DNA from: Candidatus Endobugula sertula
Lineage (GTDB): Bacteria; Pseudomonadota; Gammaproteobacteria; Pseudomonadales; Cellvibrionaceae
Length of the DNA: 64,000 nucleotides
Direction: 5' to 3'
Assembly: GCA_001723645.1 (NCBI GenBank)
Contig: MDLC01000007.1
Coordinates: forward strand, 27,816 to 91,815
Each line of letters begins with the position of its first letter. Positions within the stretch are counted from its first letter, which is position 1. The notes beneath the pieces are model-generated. The model was not told the origin of the DNA, did no database searches, and worked only from the letters and a program-made list of their open reading frames with translations. Below, one piece after another: positions 56,327-63,985 of the stretch. The position numbers were made by a program, and so were the translations under genes.

Positions 56327-57055
56327 ATGGATGCTTCAGCGGGCAACAATAATATAGAAGACTTTCTAAACCCAAAATCAATGCCAACTCCTGCAGCAGC
56401 AGGCGCTATAGTCGCATTAATTTCGGGGGCTTTATTTAAAAACTTTGGCATTTCTGTTGCTTTTTGCACCATAGCTCTTAGCTTTATGCTGGGAATGGTC
56501 GTATTTCAAAGTAGAGAGTTTAAATCTGAGAAATCATCAAAATTTGTAAAGCTGATTCTCTATATCATTAATTCTTTAATTATCTTTTCTATGGCAACGG
56601 GCACAACGTCAGTTATGGCAGAAGACATGATTAATCAAGAACGTCCATTATTTTATGATTGGACAAAATCATCTGCAGATTTACAGCATAGAGATTCTGA
56701 GACATCAGACTCTAATTATGAAATCAAGGTGGAAATTACAAAGTCTCAGAAACCAGGACTGAAAAGCTGGCTACAAAATCAAGGCGTTATTACCAAAAGC
56801 TACGAAACCAAACTGTCTTTAGTCACAAAAAATGAAGACCCAGACGCACAACCAAAAAATATAAAATTTTTCTTACCAAAAAATGAATTTAAAGTAGACA
56901 AAATTAGTCTAACACCCCGCCAAGTAAAACAGGGAATTAATATCAAAGCATGGAAAAGTTTCCCTGTTGAAGCTGAAATAACAACGGAAACAGGTAAAAA
57001 TATAAAAATTTATAAATATGTAAACCCAGAAAAAATAATAAAAGGGTCTCAATAA
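56327..57055 (+). CDS. Membrane protein with possible pYEATS-like C-terminal domain
   Basis: A 242-residue protein whose family I cannot name with certainty. The N-terminus has FLNPKSMPTPAAAGAIVALISG and two close helices (residues about 22-38 and 42-60), then a third helix (75-98). The C-terminal 110 residues are Lys-rich and beta-strand-like: KNIKFFLPKNEFKVDKISLTP, then IKAWKSFPVEAEITTETG and NIKIYKYV. This order (FFLP, then W-x-S-F-x-V, then strand) recalls prokaryotic YEATS domains found in predicted conflict systems. The gene is more AT-rich than its neighbours, has a strong AAGGAG at 56316-56321, stands alone and lies next to an IS scrap, all suggesting horizontal gain. Confidence 0.6.
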   Translation: MDASAGNNNIEDFLNPKSMPTPAAAGAIVALISGALFKNFGISVAFCTIALSFMLGMVVFQSREFKSEKSSKFVKLILYIINSLIIFSMATGTTSVMAEDMINQERPLFYDWTKSSADLQHRDSETSDSNYEIKVEITKSQKPGLKSWLQNQGVITKSYETKLSLVTKNEDPDAQPKNIKFFLPKNEFKVDKISLTPRQVKQGINIKAWKSFPVEAEITTETGKNIKIYKYVNPEKIIKGSQ

Positions 57056-57420
57056 AGCTCTACTTTATCTCTAACATAATCATTCTCCAGTACGGTTCTT
57101 GTTTTTCATGTATCTGTAATACTATCCAACACAGAGTGACTCCAATCAGCACGATTTTTTATTTGCTTGATACTCTGCCGTGTTGGTTTGACCGCCTGAA
57201 TAGCAGAGGTTGCCTGTTAGACTTACGTGAATTGTTACGATTAATTGATTGGATAGCTATTTGAAGTGAACGGAATTGTTGGAGCTGCAGGGGCTGGTGC
57301 TAAAGTCGATGGTTTGTGATGATTTAACCATCTATATAAAGGTATTAAGGCCAACATTCTCCCCAATATTCACGTATAATGCCCCTCTTTACACTCTGCC
57401 TCTCTATTTCAGTAAACACT
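57056..57420 (+). other. Gene-less leader region of gpmI
   Basis: No gene is seen in these 365 bases. A TATAAT at 57375-57380 followed by a C-rich stretch (GCCCCTC) probably belongs to the gpmI promoter, though no good -35 box is at the right distance. On the minus strand around 57110-57200 a short coding-like stretch (VKPTRQSIKQIKNRADWSHS) may be debris of another gene. I cannot assign it. Confidence 0.4.
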
Positions 57421-58962
57421 ATGAGAAAAAAAACGGTCGCACTCTTTATTCTGGATGGTTTTGGTTATTCTAAAACATCACAATCCAGTGCCATTGAAGC
57501 CGCTCACTGTCCAACCTGGGATTATTTGTGGTCTAATTACCCTACCAGTTTAATTCAAACCTCGGGGCTTGCCGTAGGCTTGCCAGATGGACAGATGGGT
57601 AATTCTGAAGTTGGTCATATGAACCTGGGTGCTGGTCGAATTGTTTATCAGAACTTTACCAAGATTGCCAAGGCTATAGATGACGGCGATTTTTTTGCTA
57701 ACCCAGCGTTGACTCAAGCAGTTGATAAAGCGGTTAACGCTAACAAGGCTGTACACATTATGGGCTTATTGTCTCCTGGTGGTGTGCATAGTCATGAAGA
57801 TCAATTGATGGCGATGATCGAGTTGGCTGCCAAGCGGGGAGCGACTCAGGTGTATGTACATGCTTTTCTTGATGGTCGTGATACCCCCCCTCGTAGTGCA
57901 CAAGCATCTTTAGAAAAAGTCACTGAAAAATTGAGTGAACTCAATGTAGGCCATATTGCTTCAATGATTGGTCGCTATTATGCGATGGATCGGGATAACC
58001 GTTGGGAGCGTGTGCAGGAGGCGTATGGTTTATTAACGCAAGGCAAAGCGGTGAATATTGCCGATAATGCCATAGCAGGTTTGGCGTTAGCCTATGCGCA
58101 AGGTAAGAATGATGAATTTTGCCCTGCGACTTCCATTCAGCCCCAAGGTAAGGCCACTATTATTCATAGTGGCGATGTCGTTATTTTCATGAACTTCCGT
58201 CCAGATCGTGCACGAGAACTTACCCGAGCACTGATTCAGGATAATCTGGACAGCACCCTTGATAGAAGTATTCGCCCACAATTGTCTGATTTTGTCATGC
58301 TGACAGAGTATGCTTCTGATATCGATACCCCCTGTGCTTATCCTCCAGAAATGCTCAGCAATACCCTTGGTGAGTACCTTGCTGACCATAACAAAACTCA
58401 ATTACGCATTGCTGAAACTGAAAAATATGCCCATGTGACTTTCTTTTTTAGCGGCGGAGTTGAAACTGAATATCCAGGGGAAAAGCGCATTCTCGTCCCA
58501 TCACCCGATGTTGCAACGTATGATTTACAACCAGAAATGAGTGCTCCTGAGGTAACTGATCACTTGGTTGCTGCCATTGAAAGTGGTGATTACGATGTCA
58601 TTATTTGCAACTATGCCAATGGTGATATGGTGGGGCATACCGGCAAGATGGATGCAGCGATCAAGGCAGTTGAGACGTTGGACATCTGTTTACAGCGAGT
58701 GACCGATGCCATATTACAAGTCAACGGTCAATGCCTAATTACCGCCGATCACGGCAATGTAGAATTGATGGTAGATCCTGAGACGGGAAGCCCGGTCACC
58801 TCTCATACTAATGGCCCTGTACCATTGGTTTATGTCTCCAATCGGGGCAAATCACCGACCTTAACATCGGGCAAGCTATCGGACATAGCGCCTACCCTAC
58901 TCGCCATGCTAGGGATGGAAAAGCCTGTAGAAATGACGGGTGAAAATCTCCTAAACTTCTAG
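57421..58962 (+). CDS. gpmI: 2,3-bisphosphoglycerate-independent phosphoglycerate mutase
   Basis: Interconverts 3- and 2-phosphoglycerate in glycolysis, using two Mn2+ ions; cytoplasmic. The 513-residue enzyme begins [15 protein letters not shown] (metal Asp12), with the phosphorylated Ser62 in [69 protein letters not shown] in parts, and [11 protein letters not shown] complete the site. The ATG at 57421 is chosen over the upstream in-frame start at 57379 because the first beta strand follows it directly. It stands alone. Confidence 0.97.
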   Translation: MRKKTVALFILDGFGYSKTSQSSAIEAAHCPTWDYLWSNYPTSLIQTSGLAVGLPDGQMGNSEVGHMNLGAGRIVYQNFTKIAKAIDDGDFFANPALTQAVDKAVNANKAVHIMGLLSPGGVHSHEDQLMAMIELAAKRGATQVYVHAFLDGRDTPPRSAQASLEKVTEKLSELNVGHIASMIGRYYAMDRDNRWERVQEAYGLLTQGKAVNIADNAIAGLALAYAQGKNDEFCPATSIQPQGKATIIHSGDVVIFMNFRPDRARELTRALIQDNLDSTLDRSIRPQLSDFVMLTEYASDIDTPCAYPPEMLSNTLGEYLADHNKTQLRIAETEKYAHVTFFFSGGVETEYPGEKRILVPSPDVATYDLQPEMSAPEVTDHLVAAIESGDYDVIICNYANGDMVGHTGKMDAAIKAVETLDICLQRVTDAILQVNGQCLITADHGNVELMVDPETGSPVTSHTNGPVPLVYVSNRGKSPTLTSGKLSDIAPTLLAMLGMEKPVEMTGENLLNF

Positions 58963-59244
58963 AATCTGCTGATGCTTCATCTCTATTGACGCTTTTTTAG
59001 GCGCAACCCGAGCACGATGCGGAAAAAGCGATAGTTGGTCAAGGGTTTTCTATCACGCAAGCCTGCTAGGCGATAGGTTTGGGTAGAACACGTGATTATC
59101 GTAAGCCACTAGATTGTGTAAAGTAGAAAACTCTGGTTGAGCGCTGTCTCGCTAATGGGAAAGTGGGCAAAATCACACGTTAAACTCATAAACTGCTATC
59201 ATTGTCGCCATTCCACAACGCGATAATATCCACACGGGGTAAAA

Positions 59245-60051
59245 ATGATAGCAGGCAAAGTTATTGGTGGCTTAATAGGTTATTTCAGTTTTGGCATTTT
59301 GGGTGCTGTACTGGGAATCTTTGTTGGCCATGGTTTTGATCAGGCTTTAGGGAAGTTTACTCAAAGTGAGTCGCCTGAAGCATTACTCGCTATCCAGACG
59401 TCTTTTTTTACCACCACATTTACATTAATGGGATACCTTGCTAAATCTGATGGGAGGGTTTCACAAGAGGAGGTCGACCTGACTCAACAGTTAATGGATA
59501 AAATGGGGTTGACTGCAGATCATAAACGCGAGGCGATTAAGCTGTTTAAAATTGGGGCGGAGCCTGATTTTAATCCCGATGGAACCTTAAAAGACTTCTA
59601 TGAAACCTGTGGCCATCGGGTACAACTCACCCAAATGCTCATCGTGTATTTAGTCAATACGGCTCTGGTTGATGGGGATTTTGATGAAAAAGAGGAAAGC
59701 GCTTTAAGATATATTGCTGAAAGCCTACAGTTTTCCCACCAGGCTTTCGAACAGCTTTTAGGTATGGTGCGTGCACAGGATTCTTTTGCAGGTGGTCGTT
59801 ATCAACAGGATGGGCATACCCACAGTGGCGTCGATGAATTAAACAGGGCTTATGCCGCCCTCGGCGTAACAGAAGAGGCCAGCGATAAAGAAATTAAGCG
59901 AACCTATCGTAAACTGATGAGTGAATACCACCCAGATAAGCTTATTGGCCAAGGTGTTCCGGACGATATGGTTAAGGTTGCTACCGAACGCGCGCAAGAA
60001 GTACAAACCGCCTATGATTTGATTAAAAAGTCGCGCAAGCACACCAGCTAG
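59245..60051 (+). CDS. djlA: DnaJ-like co-chaperone DjlA
   Basis: Membrane-anchored J-domain protein (268 residues). A glycine-rich N-terminal helix (VIGGLIGYFSFGILGAVLGIFVGH) inserts in the inner membrane, a TerB-like helical domain follows (LMGYLAKSDGRVSQEEVDLTQQL), and the C-terminal J domain has YRKLMSEYHPDK with the HPD tripeptide that stimulates DnaK. This domain order is exactly DjlA, a regulator of envelope stress signalling in enterics. A GGGG stretch 7 bases ahead of the ATG may serve as ribosome binding site. Confidence 0.95.
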   Translation: MIAGKVIGGLIGYFSFGILGAVLGIFVGHGFDQALGKFTQSESPEALLAIQTSFFTTTFTLMGYLAKSDGRVSQEEVDLTQQLMDKMGLTADHKREAIKLFKIGAEPDFNPDGTLKDFYETCGHRVQLTQMLIVYLVNTALVDGDFDEKEESALRYIAESLQFSHQAFEQLLGMVRAQDSFAGGRYQQDGHTHSGVDELNRAYAALGVTEEASDKEIKRTYRKLMSEYHPDKLIGQGVPDDMVKVATERAQEVQTAYDLIKKSRKHTS

Positions 60052-60145
60052 ATCTGGATTCCCCGGATGTGCTGTTTCTATGAGCTTTGTTTCTTGCGAA
60101 GGGTAGTCATGTTCTTTCCCACAGAATATCTGATAAGAGGTTTAT

Positions 60146-60961
60146 GTGAAAGTCATTTCTATTAACGTCAATGGTATTCGTGCAGCGGCAGGTAAAGGTA
60201 TGTTTGAATGGTTGGCAAAAGTTGATGCGGATGTTATTTGCTTTCAGGAGCTAAAAGCGTATCCAGATCAGATTGAAGATCCGTTATACCATCCCGAAGG
60301 CTATCATGCCTATTTTCACTCGGCAGAAAAAAAAGGCTATGCTGGGGTAGGCATTTATTGCAAACAAAAGCCCAAAGCCGTATATAGAGGATTGGGCGCT
60401 ATTAGCGATGATGACTGGTTTGATGTAGATAGGGAAGGACGCTATATTCAGGTAGACTTTTCTGATGTTAGTGTTGTCTCCCTCTATATGCCGTCGGGCT
60501 CATCAAAGAGAGAACGACAAGACTTTAAGTACGCAATGATGGGTCGTTTTGAGACTGTGCTACGATCTATGCTGAGAAAGAGACGAGAATTTATTATCTG
60601 TGGTGACTGGAATATTGCTCATAAGAAAGTTGATATTAAAAACTGGCGTGGCAACCAGAAAAACTCTGGCTTTCTCCCCGAAGAGCGAGCTTGGATGGAC
60701 TGGCTACTCAATGATGATAATAATAAGCGTGATAAACCACTTAACTTTGTGGATGCATTTAGGGTTATCAATCAAAAGGCACATGAATATACGTGGTGGT
60801 CGAACCGTGGTCAGGCTTGGGCTAACAATACCGGGTGGAGAATTGATTACCAGATTATTACACCGGGTTTAGCCAATAAAGTTATTACTGGTTCAGACCT
60901 TATTTATAAAGAAGAGCGGTTTTCTGATCATGCACCATTGGTACTTGAATATCAGTTATAA
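60146..60961 (+). CDS. xth: Exodeoxyribonuclease III
   Basis: AP endonuclease and 3'-5' exonuclease for base-excision repair, 271 residues. It opens VISINVNGIRAAAGKGMFEWL (metal Asn) and DVICFQELKA (metal Glu). It has YAGVGIYCKQKP, CGDWNIAHKKVDIKNW (catalytic Asp/Asn) and the terminal YKEERFSDHAPLVLEY, with the catalytic His next to Asp. The family assignment is firm; whether the ortholog is xthA or the related exoA type is not decided by eye. It immediately precedes the PspA-type operon but is separated from it by a regulated promoter. Confidence 0.95.
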   Translation: MKVISINVNGIRAAAGKGMFEWLAKVDADVICFQELKAYPDQIEDPLYHPEGYHAYFHSAEKKGYAGVGIYCKQKPKAVYRGLGAISDDDWFDVDREGRYIQVDFSDVSVVSLYMPSGSSKRERQDFKYAMMGRFETVLRSMLRKRREFIICGDWNIAHKKVDIKNWRGNQKNSGFLPEERAWMDWLLNDDNNKRDKPLNFVDAFRVINQKAHEYTWWSNRGQAWANNTGWRIDYQIITPGLANKVITGSDLIYKEERFSDHAPLVLEYQL

Positions 60962-60976
60962 AAAATGTTAAATCAT

Positions 60977-61029
60977 GCTTGACATAATATGTCAAGCAGC
61001 CTACTATCCCTGTCACGACATAATATGTC
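60977..61029 (+). promoter_or_regulatory. Sigma-70 promoter with two identical palindromic operators (PspA-type operon)
   Basis: GACATAATATGTC occurs at 60981-60993 and again at 61017-61029, centres 36 bases apart. The first copy extends to perfect 10-base arms, GCTTGACATA and TATGTCAAGC, around a central A. TTGACA (60979-60984) inside the first copy and TACTAT (61002-61007), 17 bases apart, form a near-consensus promoter. A bound protein would cover the -35 box and the start-site region, the classic repressor layout. AAGGAG precedes the first gene. Confidence 0.75.
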
Positions 61030-61048
61030 ACCTATAAGGAGCCAATCA

Positions 61049-61453
61049 ATGAATTTACAAGACTTGAGCCTTCACTTTTCTGATTTCAACCTGGAAGGAT
61101 ACTCATTTGACTGTCAGCTGATTGCCGGCGAAGTTGATGTACTACAGGTAATGATAGAGGGTTTTGAAGAGGTACCCATTTATATTTCAACGACTGATAC
61201 GCAGATTTTATGCATTGCTTATTTATGGTCTGAGTCAGAAGTGGCTAAAGACACCAGAACCGAAATGTTGGAGGCGATGCTTGACATGAATATTCCTATG
61301 CCTTTGTCATCCTTTTCTCGTATTCAGGATCAATATGCGGTATTTGGTGCACTCGCTACCAACTCAAGACTGGAAGACATTGCACATGAAGTGATTACAT
61401 TAGGAGAGAATGCTGTCGAAGTGCTCTCAATGATGTCTGGTTTTCTTAAATAA
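61049..61453 (+). CDS. yjfI: YjfI family protein (DUF2170)
   Basis: A 134-residue protein of the DUF2170/YjfI family, whose members are encoded next to PspA homologues; function unknown. It reads LSLHFSDFNLEGYSFDCQLI, VLQVMIEGFEEVPIYISTTDTQI in parts, MLEAMLDMNIPMPLSSFSRI and YAVFGALATNSRLEDIAHEVITLGENAVEVL. The ATG at 61049 has AAGGAG (61036-61041) about 7 bases upstream, favouring it over the in-frame start at 60989, which lies inside the promoter. It is the first gene of the operon, 24 bases before pspA. Confidence 0.88.
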   Translation: MNLQDLSLHFSDFNLEGYSFDCQLIAGEVDVLQVMIEGFEEVPIYISTTDTQILCIAYLWSESEVAKDTRTEMLEAMLDMNIPMPLSSFSRIQDQYAVFGALATNSRLEDIAHEVITLGENAVEVLSMMSGFLK

Positions 61454-61477
61454 CAGTATTGAACAGAGGTTAAAGTG

Positions 61478-62164
61478 ATGAGTGTATTATCAAAAATTTT
61501 TACTGCCATTCGTAGTGGGGCTAGAGAGGCTGGTGAAGCCGTTGTTGATGCCAATGCGGTTCGTATTTTTGAACAGGAAATTGTCGATTCAAAAAAACAT
61601 ATCAAAAAAGCCAAAAACAGTCTAACGACAGTGATGGCCGAAAAAATGCAGGCAGCCCGTAAATTGGACGCGATTAAAAACGATATTGCTGAAAATGAGC
61701 AATATGCGACCAAAGCGTTGGACCAAGGCAATGAAGGACTTGCTTTGGAAGTGGCTGAAAAAATTTCAGCCTTAGAAGTCACTTTAGGGGAACAGCAGCA
61801 AGTCCACGATAGTTGTGCTGCCCATATTGAGAAGCTAAAGGGACAAATTCATTCTGCTGAACGTCAAATCAGTGAAAATGAGCGTCAGCTCAATATGATT
61901 AAAACAACAGAAAGTGTCCATAAAGCCACATCAGCGATCAGCGATAGTTTTGTTTCTTCTGGCTCTAAAATAGTGAATGCTAAAGAATCCCTGGAGAGAA
62001 TCAAAAAGCGTCAACAGATGAGAGAGGATAAACTCAAAGCCGCGCAAGAACTGAATGAAGATAATTTCGATCAGTCATTACAGGCCAAGCTAAAAGAAGC
62101 GGGAATTGTGGGTGCTAGCTCCTCAAGTGCCAATGCGGTATTGGAACGACTAAGGAATAAATAA
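61478..62164 (+). CDS. pspA: PspA/IM30 family protein (YjfJ type)
   Basis: A peripheral membrane protein of the ESCRT-III-like PspA/IM30 family (228 residues) that coats and stabilises stressed inner membrane. It begins SVLSKIFTAIRSGAREAGEAVVDANAVRIFEQEI, in which the amphipathic N-terminal helix is followed by a long coiled coil (residues about 25-190: SKKHIKKAKNSLTTVMAEKM, then QQQVHDSCAAHIEKLKGQIH and RIKKRQQMREDKLKAAQEL). Adjacency to YjfI marks it as the YjfJ branch rather than phage-shock PspA with PspBC. GTG at 61475 and ATG at 61478 are adjacent starts. Confidence 0.93.
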   Translation: MSVLSKIFTAIRSGAREAGEAVVDANAVRIFEQEIVDSKKHIKKAKNSLTTVMAEKMQAARKLDAIKNDIAENEQYATKALDQGNEGLALEVAEKISALEVTLGEQQQVHDSCAAHIEKLKGQIHSAERQISENERQLNMIKTTESVHKATSAISDSFVSSGSKIVNAKESLERIKKRQQMREDKLKAAQELNEDNFDQSLQAKLKEAGIVGASSSSANAVLERLRNK

Positions 62165-62181
62165 TTACCTGAAAGGTTAAC

Positions 62182-62211
62182 AAGGGCTTCAATATCTATT
62201 GAAGCCCTTTT
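62182..62211 (+). terminator. Intrinsic terminator or attenuator after pspA
   Basis: AAGGGCTTCAAT (62182-62193) pairs perfectly with ATTGAAGCCCTT (62198-62209) around the tetraloop ATCT, followed by a short T run. The stem is strong, but the T tract is short and the operon continues 57 bases later, so partial termination that lowers expression of the distal genes is likely. Confidence 0.8.
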
Positions 62212-62268
62212 GACGTTTACTGTATCTACATCTAACATCGTTGCATTATTCAGTGACAGGAATACACC

Positions 62269-62904
62269 ATGAAAAAATTGTTTAAAGCCCTGTTTTCCTC
62301 TGACAAAGCGGACCAGAAACCCAGATCACTGGACAAGCTTTCAGATTTGCACATTGATGATTACATTAAACTCAATGATTCCTTTGCTTTGCCTAAAGAA
62401 TTACGAGGCAAAACCTTTCAAGTTAATTCTATTGATAGCTATTACTACGGAGAGAAATTAAGCGTTGAATGGACGCTTAAAGGGGAAACTCAGAAAAAAG
62501 TGTATCTGTCTTTAAGTGACTTAGGTGATGAAGACCGTATTGTACTCAGTTATCAATTGAATAAGAAAGAAGTAGAAACAGTATTTGGTTGGGATAACAT
62601 TAAACAACAGTATCATGAAGATTATGAAGGGCCTCTGGTTTGCAAAAACAGCGCATTATTTGAAGGTTGGCTGGACAAAGAGTATTACCGTCGAGAATGT
62701 GCAGCTAAAGCCGTTTATTTTGATCGTGATTGCAGGCGTCAGCACCAACCCACCGGTGGTGAAAGCCTTACCTATTATGAGTTTTACAATGATGATGAGG
62801 GCCGCTCTATGGATGTAGAGATTTGGAGCCAAGATGAGATAGATGTTTTTATTTCTATTCTCAGACCTGAATCGGATGTTCATGAATTTTGGCCAGCGAC
62901 ATAA
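62269..62904 (+). CDS. Probable YjfK-like protein (DUF2491-type)
   Basis: A soluble 211-residue protein encoded straight after the PspA homologue. An acidic/aromatic body follows a short basic N-terminus: LHIDDYIKLNDSFALPKELRGKTFQVNSIDSYYYGEKLS in parts, then EVETVFGWDNIKQQYHEDYEGP, WLDKEYYRRECAAKAVYFDRD and a C-terminus with MDVEIWSQDEIDVFISILRP and HEFWP. Length and position match YjfK (DUF2491) of the yjfIJK arrangement; a DUF4178-type protein, also known beside PspA homologues, is the alternative. No catalytic motif is visible. Function unknown. Confidence 0.6.
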   Translation: MKKLFKALFSSDKADQKPRSLDKLSDLHIDDYIKLNDSFALPKELRGKTFQVNSIDSYYYGEKLSVEWTLKGETQKKVYLSLSDLGDEDRIVLSYQLNKKEVETVFGWDNIKQQYHEDYEGPLVCKNSALFEGWLDKEYYRRECAAKAVYFDRDCRRQHQPTGGESLTYYEFYNDDEGRSMDVEIWSQDEIDVFISILRPESDVHEFWPAT

Positions 62905-62932
62905 TCATCAACACACAAGCACTCGATATTGT

Positions 62933-63271
62933 ATGTCTCAAAAAGTAATGCCTGAAAAATGGAAAGCGGAAGAAAAGTTTATCAAAGCTATTCAAGTAGC
63001 TTTTGATTTAGACGAACAAGTACAATATGTAATACGTAGAGAAGCGCTGGATTTGGATATTAATCCCAGTGAAAGAATTCGTCAGATTCTTGGTCTTGAA
63101 ATGAATCGAGCACCTCAACGTCCTCGCTTGTCCATATCGTTAAGACCTAAAGACTTCCAACGACTAGCAGAAAAGTATGGTCTTGATAGTTCAGATAGGA
63201 AAAGTATTAAACAACAAGCCACTAATGATCTGCAAAAATATGTAGAAAAAAGTGAATTCGGCAATCAATAA
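62933..63271 (+). CDS. Small protein of unknown function in the PspA operon
   Basis: A 112-residue, mostly helical, charged protein that I do not recognise. MPEKWKAEEKFIKAIQVAFDLDEQVQYVIRREAL (in parts) and DINPSERIRQILGLEMNRAPQRPRLSISLRPKDFQRLAEKYGL dominate. Two stretches (NPSERIRQILGL and RPKDFQRLAEKYGLD) look like helix-turn-helix or ribbon-helix-helix pieces, so a DNA-binding regulator is possible, but the evidence is thin. The ATG at 62933 is preferred because the start at 62843 lies inside the previous gene. It is one base from the channel gene downstream. It is a candidate for the protein binding the twin palindrome. Confidence 0.65.
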   Translation: MSQKVMPEKWKAEEKFIKAIQVAFDLDEQVQYVIRREALDLDINPSERIRQILGLEMNRAPQRPRLSISLRPKDFQRLAEKYGLDSSDRKSIKQQATNDLQKYVEKSEFGNQ

Positions 63272-63272
63272 C

Positions 63273-63611
63273 ATGTTATTTTTCAGGAGAAAAAAGCGGA
63301 AAAATTATCTAGGGCTTATAGATGCTAGTATGTCAGTCATATTACTCAGACGGCTGTGCATTCTGTTTATTATTTTACTAAGCCACACGCTCATTATTCA
63401 ATATTTTGAAAATATGAGTTTTGCCGATTCAATATGGTTAAGCGTTACCTCGATTACGACGGTTGGCTACGGTGACTTTTCTGCTGCAAGTCTTGAAGGG
63501 CGAACCGCGACCATACTGTTAATTTATATTGTTGGCATTTGGTTATTGGCGCAGCTAGCGGGTGACTTTATTGAGTATCGAGCGGATAAACGAGAAAAGA
63601 TGATCAGATGA
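63273..63611 (+). CDS. Potassium channel pore domain
   Basis: A two-helix K+ channel subunit of 112 residues. A very basic start (FFRRKKRKNYLG) is followed by the outer helix (VILLRRLCILFIILLSHTLIIQYF), the pore helix (FADSIWLSVTSI), the selectivity filter T62-T-V-G-Y-G-D68 and the inner helix (TATILLIYIVGIWLLAQLAGDFI). It ends EYRADKREKMIR and the stop. The downstream RCK gene starts 4 bases before that stop. An 8-bp tandem duplication, GATGATCA at 63599-63606 and 63607-63614, sits exactly there; removing one copy joins the two frames. Ion channels are known neighbours of PspA homologues. Confidence 0.9.
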   Translation: MLFFRRKKRKNYLGLIDASMSVILLRRLCILFIILLSHTLIIQYFENMSFADSIWLSVTSITTVGYGDFSAASLEGRTATILLIYIVGIWLLAQLAGDFIEYRADKREKMIR

Positions 63612-63985
63612 TCAAAGGGCTATGGAGGTGGAAAGCAATGTCTGATCACATATTAATTATTAATACACCATCAGTGGGTGGTGATCGTTACTTAATTAGG
63701 CTGATCGAACAAATTAAGCAAACGCCGGAAATTGATGCACTACCGATTAAAATAGCCACGCATTCATATCCTAATGGTTTACCCAATGAGTTAAGACGTA
63801 TGGGAGTTGTTCATTATCATATCGATGTTAGTAGCACTGTGCATATTGATAATCTCAATATTTCTCATGCTAGCTATATCATTCTTCTGTGTCAGGATGA
63901 AAATGATGTTCGATCAGATAGCTTTGCGTATTCCACTGAAGATGATCACCGCCAACGATTAAACATGATCGCTTTTTCTTCCTAA
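63608..63985 (+). CDS. RCK/TrkA-N-like regulatory domain of the K+ channel
   Basis: A 125-residue frame beginning IKGLWRWKAMSDHILIINTP, a segment that normally links a pore helix to an RCK domain, then RYLIRLIEQIKQTPEIDALPIKIATHS, GLPNELRRMGVVHYHIDVSS and NLNISHASYIILLCQDENDVRSDSFAYS. These match the Rossmann-like RCK N-lobe, which gates K+ channels by ligand binding. The ending (TEDDHRQRLNMIAFSS) departs from expectation and the frame stops at 63983-63985, so a second lesion or a real short form is possible. Only 15 bases remain in the window. Confidence 0.75.
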   Translation: MIKGLWRWKAMSDHILIINTPSVGGDRYLIRLIEQIKQTPEIDALPIKIATHSYPNGLPNELRRMGVVHYHIDVSSTVHIDNLNISHASYIILLCQDENDVRSDSFAYSTEDDHRQRLNMIAFSS

